This document shows positions 47,201 to 58,036 of a stretch of DNA of 64,000 bases, piece after piece (position 1 is the first letter of the stretch; each line of letters starts with the position of its first letter). The notes under the pieces are model-generated. The model made no database searches, had not been told where the DNA came from, and worked only from the letters and a program-made list of their open reading frames with translations. The position numbers and the translations under genes are program-made. The stretch comes from Mugil cephalus (lineage: Eukaryota > Chordata > Actinopteri > Mugiliformes > Mugilidae). The stretch spans positions 3,788,001 through 3,852,000 of the forward strand of contig NC_061773.1 in NCBI RefSeq assembly GCF_022458985.1. The letters run 5' to 3'.

Positions 47201-50169
47201 ATGTGAAAAGTGAGATGGAAAAGAAGAGAACGCTGTAGCGTTTACATGTGATAATTATGCAAGGATGCTGGGGACATGAAGATGAGTGTTGCTGGCTCCC
47301 ATCTGTGCCCTCTCAGTGCCAACCCTCCACTGTCACAGAGCACAAACCAGCAGCGGGTCGTAAAGGACGATACCAGGAAATTTGCACAATTTGCTGCAAG
47401 TTGGTTAAACTTCATAAACTATTGTTCATCCTGCTTTCCAGATCACCACTGGTTTCCAAATGTGCATGCAATATTTAAATAATGGCTTTCTTGAGATTTA
47501 AATATGTATTACATGTTAATGTTGCTAGTTACATGATGTTACTTTAGTGTATTTCTCCAGGTTGACTTTCATGCCGCACAGAAAATAATGAAAATTGGAT
47601 GCAATAATAGCACCTTGTGAATGGAGGCCATTGTGCTATTCTTCAGCACGTAATGAGCACATAATTCCTCACAGCAAGGAATCATCATTATTGACACTTC
47701 TCATGGCTGAATGAATGTGATCTAAATTACAACGCAACCCCGAAAGACAGGAAACATAATTTCAGGCATCGACGGCAAGAGCTAAAAAATAGTGGGCAGT
47801 AATTTAAAGTGTGCCAACATGATTTGAAGAAACAAAACAAAATGAAAATAACAAAAAGCATAACATGCTCCCACTCTCCATCTGTGTCTGCCAGACAGAA
47901 TGCAAACAGTCTACAAGCAGATGTGAGTGGGAGGGAGGTTCTCTGCCGGATCCTCTTCTGACTGACAACTGGCCCGATGGTTGTTCTTCTGCCTCTCCCA
48001 CATCTGCATGCAGACACGTGGGCACATTAAGAGACATAATGCTGGCGGAGAGGCCTTGTAGTGCAGGAGGATCAAATGTCCATGTCGGCCTGTGTCTACT
48101 CTCTTTGAGTGAAAATGAGCAATCCAGGCGTGCTCTTCGGGTTATAATTTGGTTCATATTTTGATAATAGTCACACTTCAATATTTAATAATTTCCTAAA
48201 TGTTTGCCATGAAGGGAATGAAATGTGTGCCGAGAGATTTTTAAAACCAGCTAACCCTTTTTCAATGTAATGTTAACACTGGTGCAATGAAAATGTATAA
48301 TATAAATCATAGGTGTTCAACAGGGGGTCTGCGACCCCTACGGGGTCCGTTTAGGTACTGGCGGAGAGTCTCAAAATCTTTAGTTGTTTATACATTTTTT
48401 ATACATTTTTTAAAAAAAATTCTCCCACAATTAACATGACCCCTCTACTGTTGCACATGTTTGACATAAAAAAAATAATATTTGGACCCGTGTATTATTT
48501 GAATAGCACAATATTGAATGCAAAATGATATGACAATAATGTATATTCATAAATAGCACTAGGTCGAGTATAATGTAGAACACATACAGTAGGTAGGGGG
48601 TCTCTACTTCATCTCTCAGTTTTGGGATCCTTGGCAAATCTTATGTGACTTGGTGTGCGGAGGAGTGAGGATTTCTGGCACATTGTTTGAACACGGTTTT
48701 AAACACAGTGACCGTGTGCACTGCTACATTTGTGATTTGGCTGCAGGGTACGTGGAGGAAGATATTCACCAGAGCTGGCAGCCTTCTGTCCAGTGACTCT
48801 TCAGACTACGTGAAGGTGCAACGTCTCCACCAGTTTAAATCAAACAGCTTCTATTTTTATTTCTACACATTTGCAGTTCTGTGTGGATGCTGCGTTAAAT
48901 GAAGAAGTAACATTGCTCTCTTTTGCTGAGCCTCTTCAGCAGGCTTATTTATTAATAGTAATGTATCATAAATGTTTTATATTACATGGGAGAACAAACT
49001 GGTTATGTGTGTATAAAAGGACAGTGTTCAGTTATGTTTGTTTAGATTTTATGGCTTCATCGTTAAACAGTCAGTGCGTTTACATACACGTGAAAAAAAA
49101 ACTAATTATTGCCTTAATTGGACTCTAGCTGGACAACGTAGGTGCATGTAAACACATTACTCTGATTAAAATCTGAGTTCTCCTTATCCCATTAAGACAC
49201 CTGATAATGCGATTGGAATTTGTTTTTCTCCGCCATGTATACGCCTTAATGGGACTACAATTGGATAACGCGTGTGCGCATGCTCCACAACCGCTGCACA
49301 TTTAGATGGAAAATAAAAATGTATGTGGATCTATTTAAAGCTCCACTCTGGAACTTATGTCTCCTCCTCCTGGCCGTGAGAGTAATTACATTAAATACAA
49401 ACACTGTTGACACTTGTGTACAGCTCATGTTAGACTGCAGTCCCTCAGTTTCTTCTCTTCTTTTGGCACTTTCCAACGTAAAAAGTATGTTTCCCTGTCC
49501 CAGCTGATCATTTCCTACAATCCGTACCTAATATTTCTCTGAATGACGATTCTTTTTTTAAAAATTCAGAAACATTGTTTGGATTCTTCCTACCTTCTAT
49601 TTTATTCTTTCTGATTTCCACAAACTGTGAATTCATAGAACCCAAGTTACATTTGTAACATTTGCAATATATATTGTGCTATGACATAAAGGCACCTACA
49701 TGCTTTTGATTCAGCATTGTGTGAACTCGTTTTGTAAAGGTTTCAATGTTTAAAAGGGCTGCACCCAGCTGTAAGAACAGGTTTGTTGTAACTTTTCTTC
49801 CTCAGCATCTACAAGTACAGATCTCTGATTTGACACGGAGCAGCAAAATAATAGATGGGCTAACTTAAACTGTATTGTGCATAAATAATTTCTCTCACTT
49901 TCTCTGTTAATATGTGTTCTTTGTTTCTCTCTTTGTGTCTTGTCCAGAGGCCAGTGGAGAAGTGTCGCTACTTGGTGGGCAGTATCCTGTGCGAGGGCGA
50001 AAAGAAGCCGAAAGAAAAGCTGACAAAGCTGTATGAGAAGTTTGGGTACAAGGTGTTTTCGTTGCCAGAAGTGAGCCATGCGGTGACTGCCAGCTTCCCT
50101 TGCACCACCCCTCTGTCCCACGTGCTGGGACCTTACAGGGTCTACCCAAAACTCGCCTCCTACATCGAG
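35295..50169 (+). CDS. tex264: Testis-expressed protein 264, ER-phagy receptor (first two coding exons)
   Basis: Exon 1 is 35295-35552 (86 codons) and exon 2 is 49948-50169 (74 codons); both are phase 0 with GT-AG borders. Together they give the first 160 residues of a protein that is 313 residues in human. Visible: an N-terminal signal-anchor (MSDLILLLLIIVTLVCLTAT, luminal or membrane end), then the GyrI-like domain with KTGPPPIKSVTIAYKFKEGS, GPLLSSIGVFYDD, KCRYLVGSILCEGEKK, KLYEKFGYKVFSLPEVSHAV and PYRVYPKLASYIE. Human TEX264 has the same segment order and the same intron position. TEX264 is a single-pass ER receptor that binds LC3/GABARAP through a C-terminal LIR during ER-phagy and also helps clear DNA-protein crosslinks with p97. 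The LIR-bearing C-terminal exons were not found before 64000 and must lie to the right. Confidence 0.93.
36120..36194 (+). mobile_element. LINE-type 3' tail with (ATCT)n
   Basis: The tail reads tttcccttcggggatgaata then aagta, followed by about five ATCT units. This is the same tail design as at 18005-18035 and marks a 5'-truncated retroposon insertion. Confidence 0.6.
38700..39197 (+). mobile_element. Tc1/mariner-derived miniature element, copy 5
   Basis: The left end is degraded (the first clear family block is actgacaggagaggtgagta). The right end is intact: GGTCATAATGTTATGTCTGA, then TTGGTGTA. The interior at 38949-39008 translates as [20 protein letters not shown], a remnant of the Tc1 transposase catalytic block in which the expected Glu of 'PIExLW' is Lys. 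Confidence 0.85.
40511..40762 (+). mobile_element. Tc1/mariner-derived miniature element, copy 6 (deleted)
   Basis: The left end is CCCAATCAGCCACAACATTA, followed by the shared blocks AGACCAGACCACACACCCCC and CAAACTGATCAAGTATCTGT. It fades out at ggcataatg near 40760. Several internal deletions are present. Confidence 0.8.
41977..42006. repeat. Perfect-type hairpin with 11-bp stem
   Basis: CCACCGGCTCC and GGGGCCGGTGG pair over 11 positions (one G:T in RNA, a mismatch in DNA) around the 8-base loop TGACTTAA. The element is isolated inside tex264 intron 1; no function is assigned. Confidence 0.7.
43061..43446 (+). mobile_element. Tc1/mariner-derived miniature element, copy 7
   Basis: Left end GCACCAATCAGCCACAACAT; right end GGTGGTCATAATGTTATCCC. 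The shared interior is present but the WPPNS remnant segment is missing (a deletion after GGTGTTGACC). Confidence 0.85.
43878..43897. repeat. (AT)n microsatellite
   Basis: This is a short pure AT dinucleotide run in tex264 intron 1. Confidence 0.9.
45694..46110 (-). repeat. Dispersed repeat, copy B (inverted relative to 33245)
   Basis: On the - strand it reads ggactgtataaatatggagg, gaagccaaaacaagtagagc, tccccctggtgactgg, then after about 230 bases ccactctgtgaagtggtcct and accatgagagtaagagaaaa. These blocks match copy A in order and spacing. No TIRs could be fixed by eye. Confidence 0.6.
46430..46730 (+). mobile_element. tRNA-derived SINE of Mermaid/DANA type
   Basis: It begins with a degraded tRNA-like head (gcagttcggtagttagcact; B-box-like region gtttaagtccagc) and continues with the blocks tgttctccctgtgtctgtgt, gggttttctccgggttc, caatgacatgcttgttaggc, ctcgcccgatgacagcttgg and ataggctccagc. 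This order is typical of teleost Mermaid/DANA-like SINEs. It is diverged and ends in gataagaggtagtagaagatg rather than a clean tail. Confidence 0.75.
48304..48650. repeat. Probable hAT-like non-autonomous repeat remnant
   Basis: The left end caacagggggtctgcgaccc followed by ctacggggtccg, and the right end ttttgggatccttggcaaat, resemble the 'aggggtccgcggcccc … gggtccttggc' ends of a widespread fish repeat. The middle is AT-rich. The class is assigned from memory only. Confidence 0.4.
49072..49290. repeat. Short palindromic repeat with an imperfect duplication
   Basis: CAGTGCGTTTACATACAC (49072-49089) faces its approximate inverse GTGCATGTAAACACAT (49142-49157), as in a miniature inverted-repeat element. 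The segment gccttaattggactctagct at 49111 recurs as gccttaatgggactacaatt at about 49244, so an imperfect internal duplication follows. Unnamed. Confidence 0.45.
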
Positions 50170-52628
50170 GTAAAGACACTATGAGAGTGAATGGATAAGG
50201 CAGATACTGATAGATAAGGAATGTATTAAAACACGTTGCTAAAGTTGCAAATACAGTGTCATGTATTTACAAGAAATAATAGAATATCCCTGTCAATTAG
50301 CCTACTTCTTCCTCCTTTCCCATATTGAATGTATGTTATCACATAAAAAAGTAGAATAGGAGTTTTCTTTTTAGTCTCTGTTTCCTTTAATTGTAGTGGA
50401 TGTCACTCATCTTGTGTGACTGTCTGCTGCCCTGCCTCCTGCTTGCTTAAAGACCCTGACAAGAGTGTGTTTAATTCATCACATGAGCAGATGAGGTCTT
50501 TAAAGGAAATTAAGAATAGATGAAGTAGTAGGACATGAAGGTACGTCTGAGTCCCTCGTCCCATATGCTGGGCTCCATGTCCTCAGGACAGGCCTCAAAA
50601 AGCTATTGACATTTACTGATGACATTTACACACAGATTCATTTAGGGGTGTCCCGCTGCATGAATAATGCCCCACATGTGCTTGTGTGCGGATGCGTGCA
50701 AGTGCATGCTTCTGTGTCCATCCATCTGTTTATTTAAGCCAGTTTCCATTCACAGGAGGTAAAAAGCATCTACTTTCTAGTCAAACAATGTACCCCTGTG
50801 TCTCGACAATTTGCTGGATTTATTTTTGAGATTTACCTGTTGTGAGGAGAACGAATGCCCTGTCTCCTATTCATGATACCATGAGGCAGGGAGGTACAGA
50901 AAGCTAATCTGTGGCAAGAGGGCTCACAGCTGAGTGCTAAAATCCATTGGTATGCCTGTTGAATTGTGTGAACCTTTGATGTTTTAGCAGTAAATCGCAT
51001 TTTTAAAAAATGCCTACTTAAAGCCACTAAATGATCAGCATGCAGAAGTGGCGTGGATGGTGCCATTATGTTGGTGCTTCACTACTTTGTTTGTTGTTGT
51101 GTTCTGCTGAACACAAGGAAGTGGGTGCAAGGACTCTCTTAGTGGCTTAATCCAATTGGCTGTGTCCAGCTCTGCTAACATATCAAAACTATATTAAACT
51201 CAAGCTGCGTATTGTAGAAGCACATTTTTGAACGGTCTCATTTGGTTGAATTGTTGTTCTTCATCCTGGAGCTTTCTTCATTGGGAACATTAAATTATAA
51301 AAAAGCAAACACTGTATGATGTAGAGTCACCACACTCCTCTGATCAATACAATATTATCACCAGCTACTTTTTTCACTTGCTTTTACACCCAGATGTCCT
51401 CACCTGCACCTGTGCAGCCCATGTAACTGGTAGCAGGTGCCAGAGCAATGATAAAGAAATGATCTCTTCTGCAAGGAACTATAAAATACTTCCTCTTCAC
51501 TAAAGGACAATCTAGAAGCTGCTTCAGTGAAGATGACTGGGGTCAGAAGCATATACTGATGTACATGCTCTGAACCTTGAAGAACCTCTGTCTGGTCAGC
51601 TTACTATCATTTACTAGTTTTCTCATGTTTTTACAGCACTTTATGTACTTTAACACACTGCACCAGAGGGCTAAACGGTCTGAAAGCGAAGCGAGTATCC
51701 CTCAGCGTTAAAATTTAGTAGCATTCCCTTTTTAGGCTGTCGTGCTGTTACGTCATCATGGCTAGTGTCAGTGAACATTTTTGTGATCATGCAGTTAGCT
51801 GATGTCGCCAACATTTATTTATTTATTTATCTATTTTAGCTCTCTCAACACACTTGTTCACGGTGAGACAGAAGAGCTCTGGTTGACCTAAGCGCTGTGG
51901 CAGGTTGTTTAGGAGCTGCCCCGATGCAGTTGATGGGCCGTGAACACATTACCACTGTGCATCCCAACTACAGCAAGGCTAATGAATAATGGAGTTTGGT
52001 TTAGAGAGGCCTGGTTTAGAGGATGGTATGTGAATTCGTAGTGTTTATGATTAATTGAGTACATTTGTAGAGTGAAGGACTTTGAAAGGAGGATGCACTT
52101 GGCGACATAGCTTTGTACAATTAATAAATGTAGTAGATTGTATTTCTACAAAATGGTTATCCTCATCTATGTGCAAAAAAATCACAGGTGGACCCTAATA
52201 AATAGCAACAAGCTGTAAACATTGGCATATTCTATTATACAGCCGATGTGTGAGGAGACAGTCACTGTCACATTCAGCAGGAACATTAGCAGTCATTTTC
52301 ACTGCATGAAATTTTTGCCCAGCTTCAATTTTAGTCCATTATTGATTGACCGCACATCTCTGTTGGGGCCTTCACTTTACAATAACTTTCTTAGTTGCTG
52401 AATACTTGAGTTTACCCTATGGATTATGATTAGCTGCAGGTCGGGAGGTCTGTGAAAGGCGTGTGCAATTCCCTTTACCACTTAGACAAAATTACCTCAG
52501 AAATGTAGTCTTTTTCTGCAAGATGAGACATTACACACTAACTGAGTGGAATACTTGGGACAGAAAGTGAATGAAGTCTGTCACCGGATTTATATGTGTA
52601 AGTGCGAGCATTAAAGTCTTATCTAGTC

Positions 52629-53075
52629 TACACCAATCAGCCACAACATTAAAACCACTGATAGAAGAAGTAAATGACATTGACCATCTTGTGACAATTC
52701 AGTGTTCTGCTGGGAAACGTTTGGACCTGGAATTCATGTGGATGTTACTTAGACATGTAGCACCCACATAGACCAGACCAGACACCCCCAACCCATAGTA
52801 ATGACACTACTTAATAGCAGCAGTCATCCCCAGCAGGATGCAGCCTGACACACACAAAAATGATTTAGGAACAACTAAAAAAAAACAAACATAAAGAGCA
52901 GTACAAGGTGTTGACCTGGCCTCCAAATTCCCCAGATCCCAAACTGATCAAGTATCTGTGGGATGATCCACAGAGGTCCCTCCCATAGGACCCAAAGACC
53001 CCAACATTCTGTTACCAGACACCACAGGACACCCTCAGAAGATCAAGGGTAACAATGTTATGCCTGATCTGTGTA
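52629..53075 (+). mobile_element. Tc1/mariner-derived miniature element, copy 8
   Basis: Left end TACACCAATCAGCCACAACA; right end AACAATGTTATGCCTGATCT then GTGTA, flanked by TA. The interior encodes [17 protein letters not shown], keeping the ancestral 'SPD' that other copies have as 'SLD', so this copy is closer to the ancestor at that site. Confidence 0.85.
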
Positions 53076-54939
53076 TAATAATATTACTTTATTAATTTTG
53101 TCATTTTATAGCTTGCAGTTCTTGTACAACTTTGCACTGGTGACATAATAAAATTGAATGCATATATCAGTTAACAAGGTAATTACAGCGCTTAATTGTG
53201 TTTTCAATATCTGTTTAAGTGATAAATATATCACTGTTTATCATTTACATGTTATTAGTTATCTGTCTGTACTCAGTTGTACAATCAATATTTGCTTATT
53301 TCAGTGGCAGTCTGTGGTGACATGCAGCCGGTTATCATGAGATCATGATGAGGTCAGCTCCCCGCCTGTAGAGGCCAGATCGGTGGGCTCGACTTACTGT
53401 GACGGCTCCTTCAAAGTGAAGGACTTTCCTCAGTAACTCTGATAAACCTCATGAGCTCCTATAGTGATTCACCTATCACTAAGCAGATAAAATGATCATC
53501 TGCCCCTTTTTAACTGAATACTTTCTTTGTAGCCTTTAACTGCGCCATGCTTCTGTCAGCTAACTTTGCCTTACATTTCCTATGAGCAGCGCATATAATA
53601 CACAACAGAACAATAGACGCACATTCACATAAATATGTGTGATAGGCGTCTAGTGTATTTATTGTGAATGTTCTTAATATTTTGTTAATGGACTATCAAT
53701 TGAATGTTTGATATCTTGGTCATCTGTGTTTCACTGCAGTCTTTTCACTTCACTTCAAATGGAGGCAGTCATTGAATGGATGTGACAACAGGATGTTTGG
53801 GATTGTATCATCTCCAAGTTAAAGGGACTGTCACTGAAAGAAGGAAAAATGAGAGGAGGAAGAAGTAGCTGTCAAACTGTATTAAAGGATTTGGGCAAGC
53901 CCTGTTTGATCTCTGTGAAAGCACCTTTTCAGGACCTAAAAAACAATCGCCGTGGTGTTATTTTGGTGGCTGGCTCAATCAAAACTGGAATAGTCCCCAT
54001 GTGCAGAAACAAGATGATAAGCTGATAGCTCCCGTCCATTTAGTAATCCATTTATCTGAATCGAGCTTCATAAAAGCATTTCCCCCTCATTTCCCTTCAT
54101 ACTGTGTCATGTCTCAGTTTTCTTTGCCTGTTGCCAGTTGCCACAACAATTACAATATTTATATTTATAAACACCATAGAATTTCTTAGACTTGTGCCAT
54201 CTGGGGTGTTTGGCTGTTGTAGAATAGGGATGTATCTGTTTGAGTTTGGTACTATTGTTCATATTGTGTGAAGAGGAATCATAAGCAATGCTGACAAACC
54301 ATTTACAAACCTATTGTAAGCAGAACTGGGAAAACTTAACACAGTGTCAGCATTTAAATTCATTTCCTGTGTGGTGTCTGGAAAGGAAACCTAAGCAATT
54401 TAACAAGATTACCAGGAACACTGTTTTGAGCTAAGCCTGAATAGGTAATGTTGCTATTAGAGCTTTTTTACAACTGTTTGATTTTGTCTCTTCATTTGAT
54501 TATATAGTAGTATAAAAAAAAAACATTGACAGTTGCAGGACCAATTTCCAATATGTCTTACATGTCTGTGTGTATAACTGAAGTTAATTTTCACCACTAA
54601 TCCCCTGATTCTTGTTTGAAAAAAATTACAGGACTTCAAAATGGAACTGGTGCTGCCCTCAAAAGACACTGGTGTGCCACGTTTTAGAGCTTAGGTCATT
54701 CCTAAACCAAACTGGTGTGAGAACTAGAATAAAGTCTGTTACATGTTGGTCAGAAACACACATTTGTGGACCCACCACCCACGGTTTTAGGTGTGTGTAT
54801 CTGTTGTGTTGACAGCGACCTGTGAGGGGGACTCTGTGCGTGTCTACTGTTGTACTGTTTGGTTGAAGCCCTACAAATAACCCCACCAGTGGATGCTGAG
54901 ATTGTGGTGGGGGTCTGCAGTGATCCCATGATAAAGCAA

Positions 54940-55198
54940 ACGGACCTGCTCAGGGTGTCCTGTTGTGTCTGTCAACAGGATGTTGTTAGTGGGGGTCTTT
55001 GGGCCCTATGAGTTGAGGGGAGGGGCCTCTGTGGATCATCCCACAGATACTTGATCAGTTTGGGATCTAGTGAATCTGGAGGCCAGGTCAACACTTTGTG
55101 CTGTTCTTCATGTTTTCTAAGTCATTCCTAAAGCATTTTTGTGTGTGTGTCTGTGTCCGGCTGCATCTTGCTGGGGATGGCTGCTGACATCAAGGAAC
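54940..55198 (-). mobile_element. Tc1/mariner-derived miniature element, copy 9 (truncated, reverse)
   Basis: Reverse-orientation interior: gggtgtcctgttgtgtctgt, ggatgttgttagtgggggtc, tcatcccacagatacttgat, ggaggccaggtcaacacttt, and gcatcttgctggggatggct. Both terminal repeats are missing or unrecognisable. Confidence 0.8.
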
Positions 55199-57976
55199 CA
55201 AACTGCTATTACATGAGCTGTCCATAATAAAACCCTTTTCTAAATATAAACTGTGATGCAGTCCATCGGTACATCGGCACATCACACCACAGTGTGTTGT
55301 AGGAGTCCACACAGTGCACGACCCACCAGCTGGTTGCAAGTGGTTGTAACTTCATGTAAATGAGAAACTAATGTCCCTAGCGAAGATATCAGAGCCAAAT
55401 CAGTGACAAGAAGGCAGTATAGTTCAGAGAGAGGACGATTAGTCTGAACTCGCTGTGGATAAATGTCTACGCAGGAGAAGATGACTATTGTTTTTTAGCC
55501 AAGTGATGCTTCAGTGTCAAATGAATGGCTGGGGAAATGATTGGCTACTTATCTACACCCCGTGTGTAAATGCATTAACTACTAGCTAGTTTGTGCACAC
55601 TGACATACCCACAGTGACAAAGATGTGAGAGAAGGGATGCTGTGTTCATAAATTAACTCTCGAGCCGAAGAATTATTGGAATCATATAGGTCTACTGTGT
55701 GTCTTTGACTCATAAGTAAGGGCTGTCAGCAGATCCTCCCCTTGGTGGTGAACTGGGTCGGGTGGAACTGGGACAGACCTGCTAAAGTCAAACTTACATT
55801 AATGGTGAACTATGAAGGCTTGATTGTGGCCCCTGTAATTGTGGTTTTAAAGTCGCATCTCCACAGAAACGTTAGTAAGTGACAAGTAGATGTTTGGAGA
55901 GAGTTTGAATATTAAACCATTGGCAAATCCCTTTGGGCCTTTAAACTGTAGTTACACCAAGTCTACGATACATTTCATCATTAGGTTATTGTCTTTGAAG
56001 TGAAGACAAAGAATTTTGCTGTCACTGGAATGAATGGAACCATGAGCTTCTCAAAGGACAGGATTTGATGCTTTGCGCATCTTTGTCATATCAAGCAGTG
56101 AACTGCATACCTTTTGTTTGGGTTTTTTTGATCCCATTTGACATTTGATATGAATTCTTCATAACTGTTTTGACATTTCTTAATAATGAACAGACAACTA
56201 GGGGAAACCAGTTCCAGCCTGCAGTGTATCTCCCAGTTTGTGTGAGTTTGATGTGTTGGTGTTAATTGTTTATAAAATCTTGTCTGTTCTCACCTTTTTG
56301 GTTTGTGGCACATTCAAGCTATAGCACTATGAAGTGTTTTATTCCTCACCTCCACTCTGCTCATGGTTTATTCACCAGTCACTTTTCTCCATCTTCTTTG
56401 ATCTTATTATTTGTTGAATCAAATATGGAATTTCTTTTTCACTTTTCCACGGCATCTATATCTATATATAGTTGCTTGTTGATAGGTTTGCCAGCATCCA
56501 TGGAGTAAACAAGAACAAACGTGTCCTTTGCTTAGGCTTGATGGTCCTGTGGGTGAATATGAATTACAATAGTTGGGCCTCAGCCAACTATTGTTTCTAT
56601 TTTATGTTTGTACGCACTGTATCAACTGAGAACAATTGTAATTCATAGAACACAATAAATGTAGGTTCCAAGTCTTTAGCTAGTGGATGTGTTGGTTAAT
56701 TCATTAGTTATCTGGTTGAACCTTTGTAAGCAGCATCAGCCACCACCACTTAAATAACATGTGTAAACTGTGATAAAACATCACCTGCTCAAACAGCAGC
56801 AACCCTGCAAAGCCACCTCTAGCCATTTTGAAACCCTAGTCAAAATTATGGTTTGGCGTCCTATCTCGTTGTGATTATGGATTAACTACTGTTACACAGT
56901 AGCTACAGTAGCTGCACTGGCATTATAGGGCAACTTTGCTTTATTTCAACTTAGCTAACCTCTAGCTAATAAAAAAAAGTAAAATATGTTTGAAATGTTT
57001 GAAATGATGACATACATCTACACTGGGATCTGTTTTCCACATTCACTTTTTTCAACTTGGAGGGTTGGACAACCTTTTCATGATAACAATATCTTCTTCT
57101 TTTCCTTGCTGACATCTGTCAATAAGAACCACTGCAGCAGCTCTACCTGCCATGTATTCCGATAGCTTGCTCCGATTTTATTTTATTTTATTTGATCGTT
57201 TTGAGTGCTTGCAGCTGCGCCCTCCAGCAGGTTGCGCCCTAGGTGACCTCCTAGATCGTCTATGCTTGGATTCCAGCTCTGCCTGTACTGAAACTGTTCA
57301 GTCTGAAAGAGCCTTTAGGACCAAGTGTACATGTCTGTCAAACTATTTGCTGTCTGTCAGTGGGAAGTAATGACAGTGTGAAGGACCGGTTGCTCGGCCT
57401 TCACTTGGGTCTTTACTACGGTCTCTCTCCATCAAGAAGTATGCATGCATAAGAAATATAAGGCACCACAATCATGCTGTCATTTTGTTTGTGCTTATGT
57501 CCACTGACCAGTGATTGACCAGTCTTGCTGGAGCTCAGCTCTCTCCACAGGACCAGACCAAATACTTTATTGAAGTTCAGTTCTGTTTGTGTTGTTTTGT
57601 TGTGGTTGGACCAAAAAGGAAAAAGACGTGGAGGTACTCAACTTCACCATTCTCAGAACGAGACGCTTGGTTCTACATTTTGTAGGTGTATAATTCTCAG
57701 GCCAACAGTGACTCAGACAGAGAGTGAATAATTGGCCTTTGCCACTGATGCTGCAACACTAGAGTCTTTTTACACCTGTCACTCCGAGTTAGCCAATAAG
57801 CCTTTCTCACTACCAGCCAGCCAACATGAACGAGGAAATGGATAATGCGACTATATGAGCCTTCTACTCAATGCAACAGACCTGGTAGACGTAATGACAT
57901 AATGTAAACAACTGTGCTTCCACCACCTGTTAAAGCATAGTTCTATCTCTGACCTTATCACTCTTTCCCACAGTAA

Positions 57977-57984
57977 CCCCCCCC

Positions 57985-58036
<52 letters not shown>
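57977..58036. repeat. C-run followed by (CA)n microsatellite
   Basis: About 11 Cs are followed by ACCCA and roughly 22 CA units. A Val/Cys-repeat open frame on the - strand is a product of this tract and not a gene. Confidence 0.95.

Larger units (their letters stand above)
35553..49947 (+). other. tex264: tex264 intron 1 (14.4 kb)
   Basis: No exon of tex264 or of a nested gene is recognised on either strand. The recognised contents are repeats, listed separately: a LINE tail, three Tc1-derived elements, the inverted dispersed repeat, a SINE and hAT-like remnants. The stretches 37.2-38.6, 41.0-43.0 and 46.8-48.3 kb carry no repeat I know and would be the places to look for conserved non-coding elements. 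Confidence 0.6.

Noticed and set aside
47727-48181. Overlapping - strand open frames of 96 and 125 codons
   Set aside because: Low-complexity Phe/Leu stretches, no recognisable domain, and no splice-consistent extension; chance frames in an intron are sufficient.
52571-52771. Open frame of 66 codons near 52.6 kb
   Set aside because: It overlaps the left end of Tc1-derived copy 8 and has no protein-family signal.
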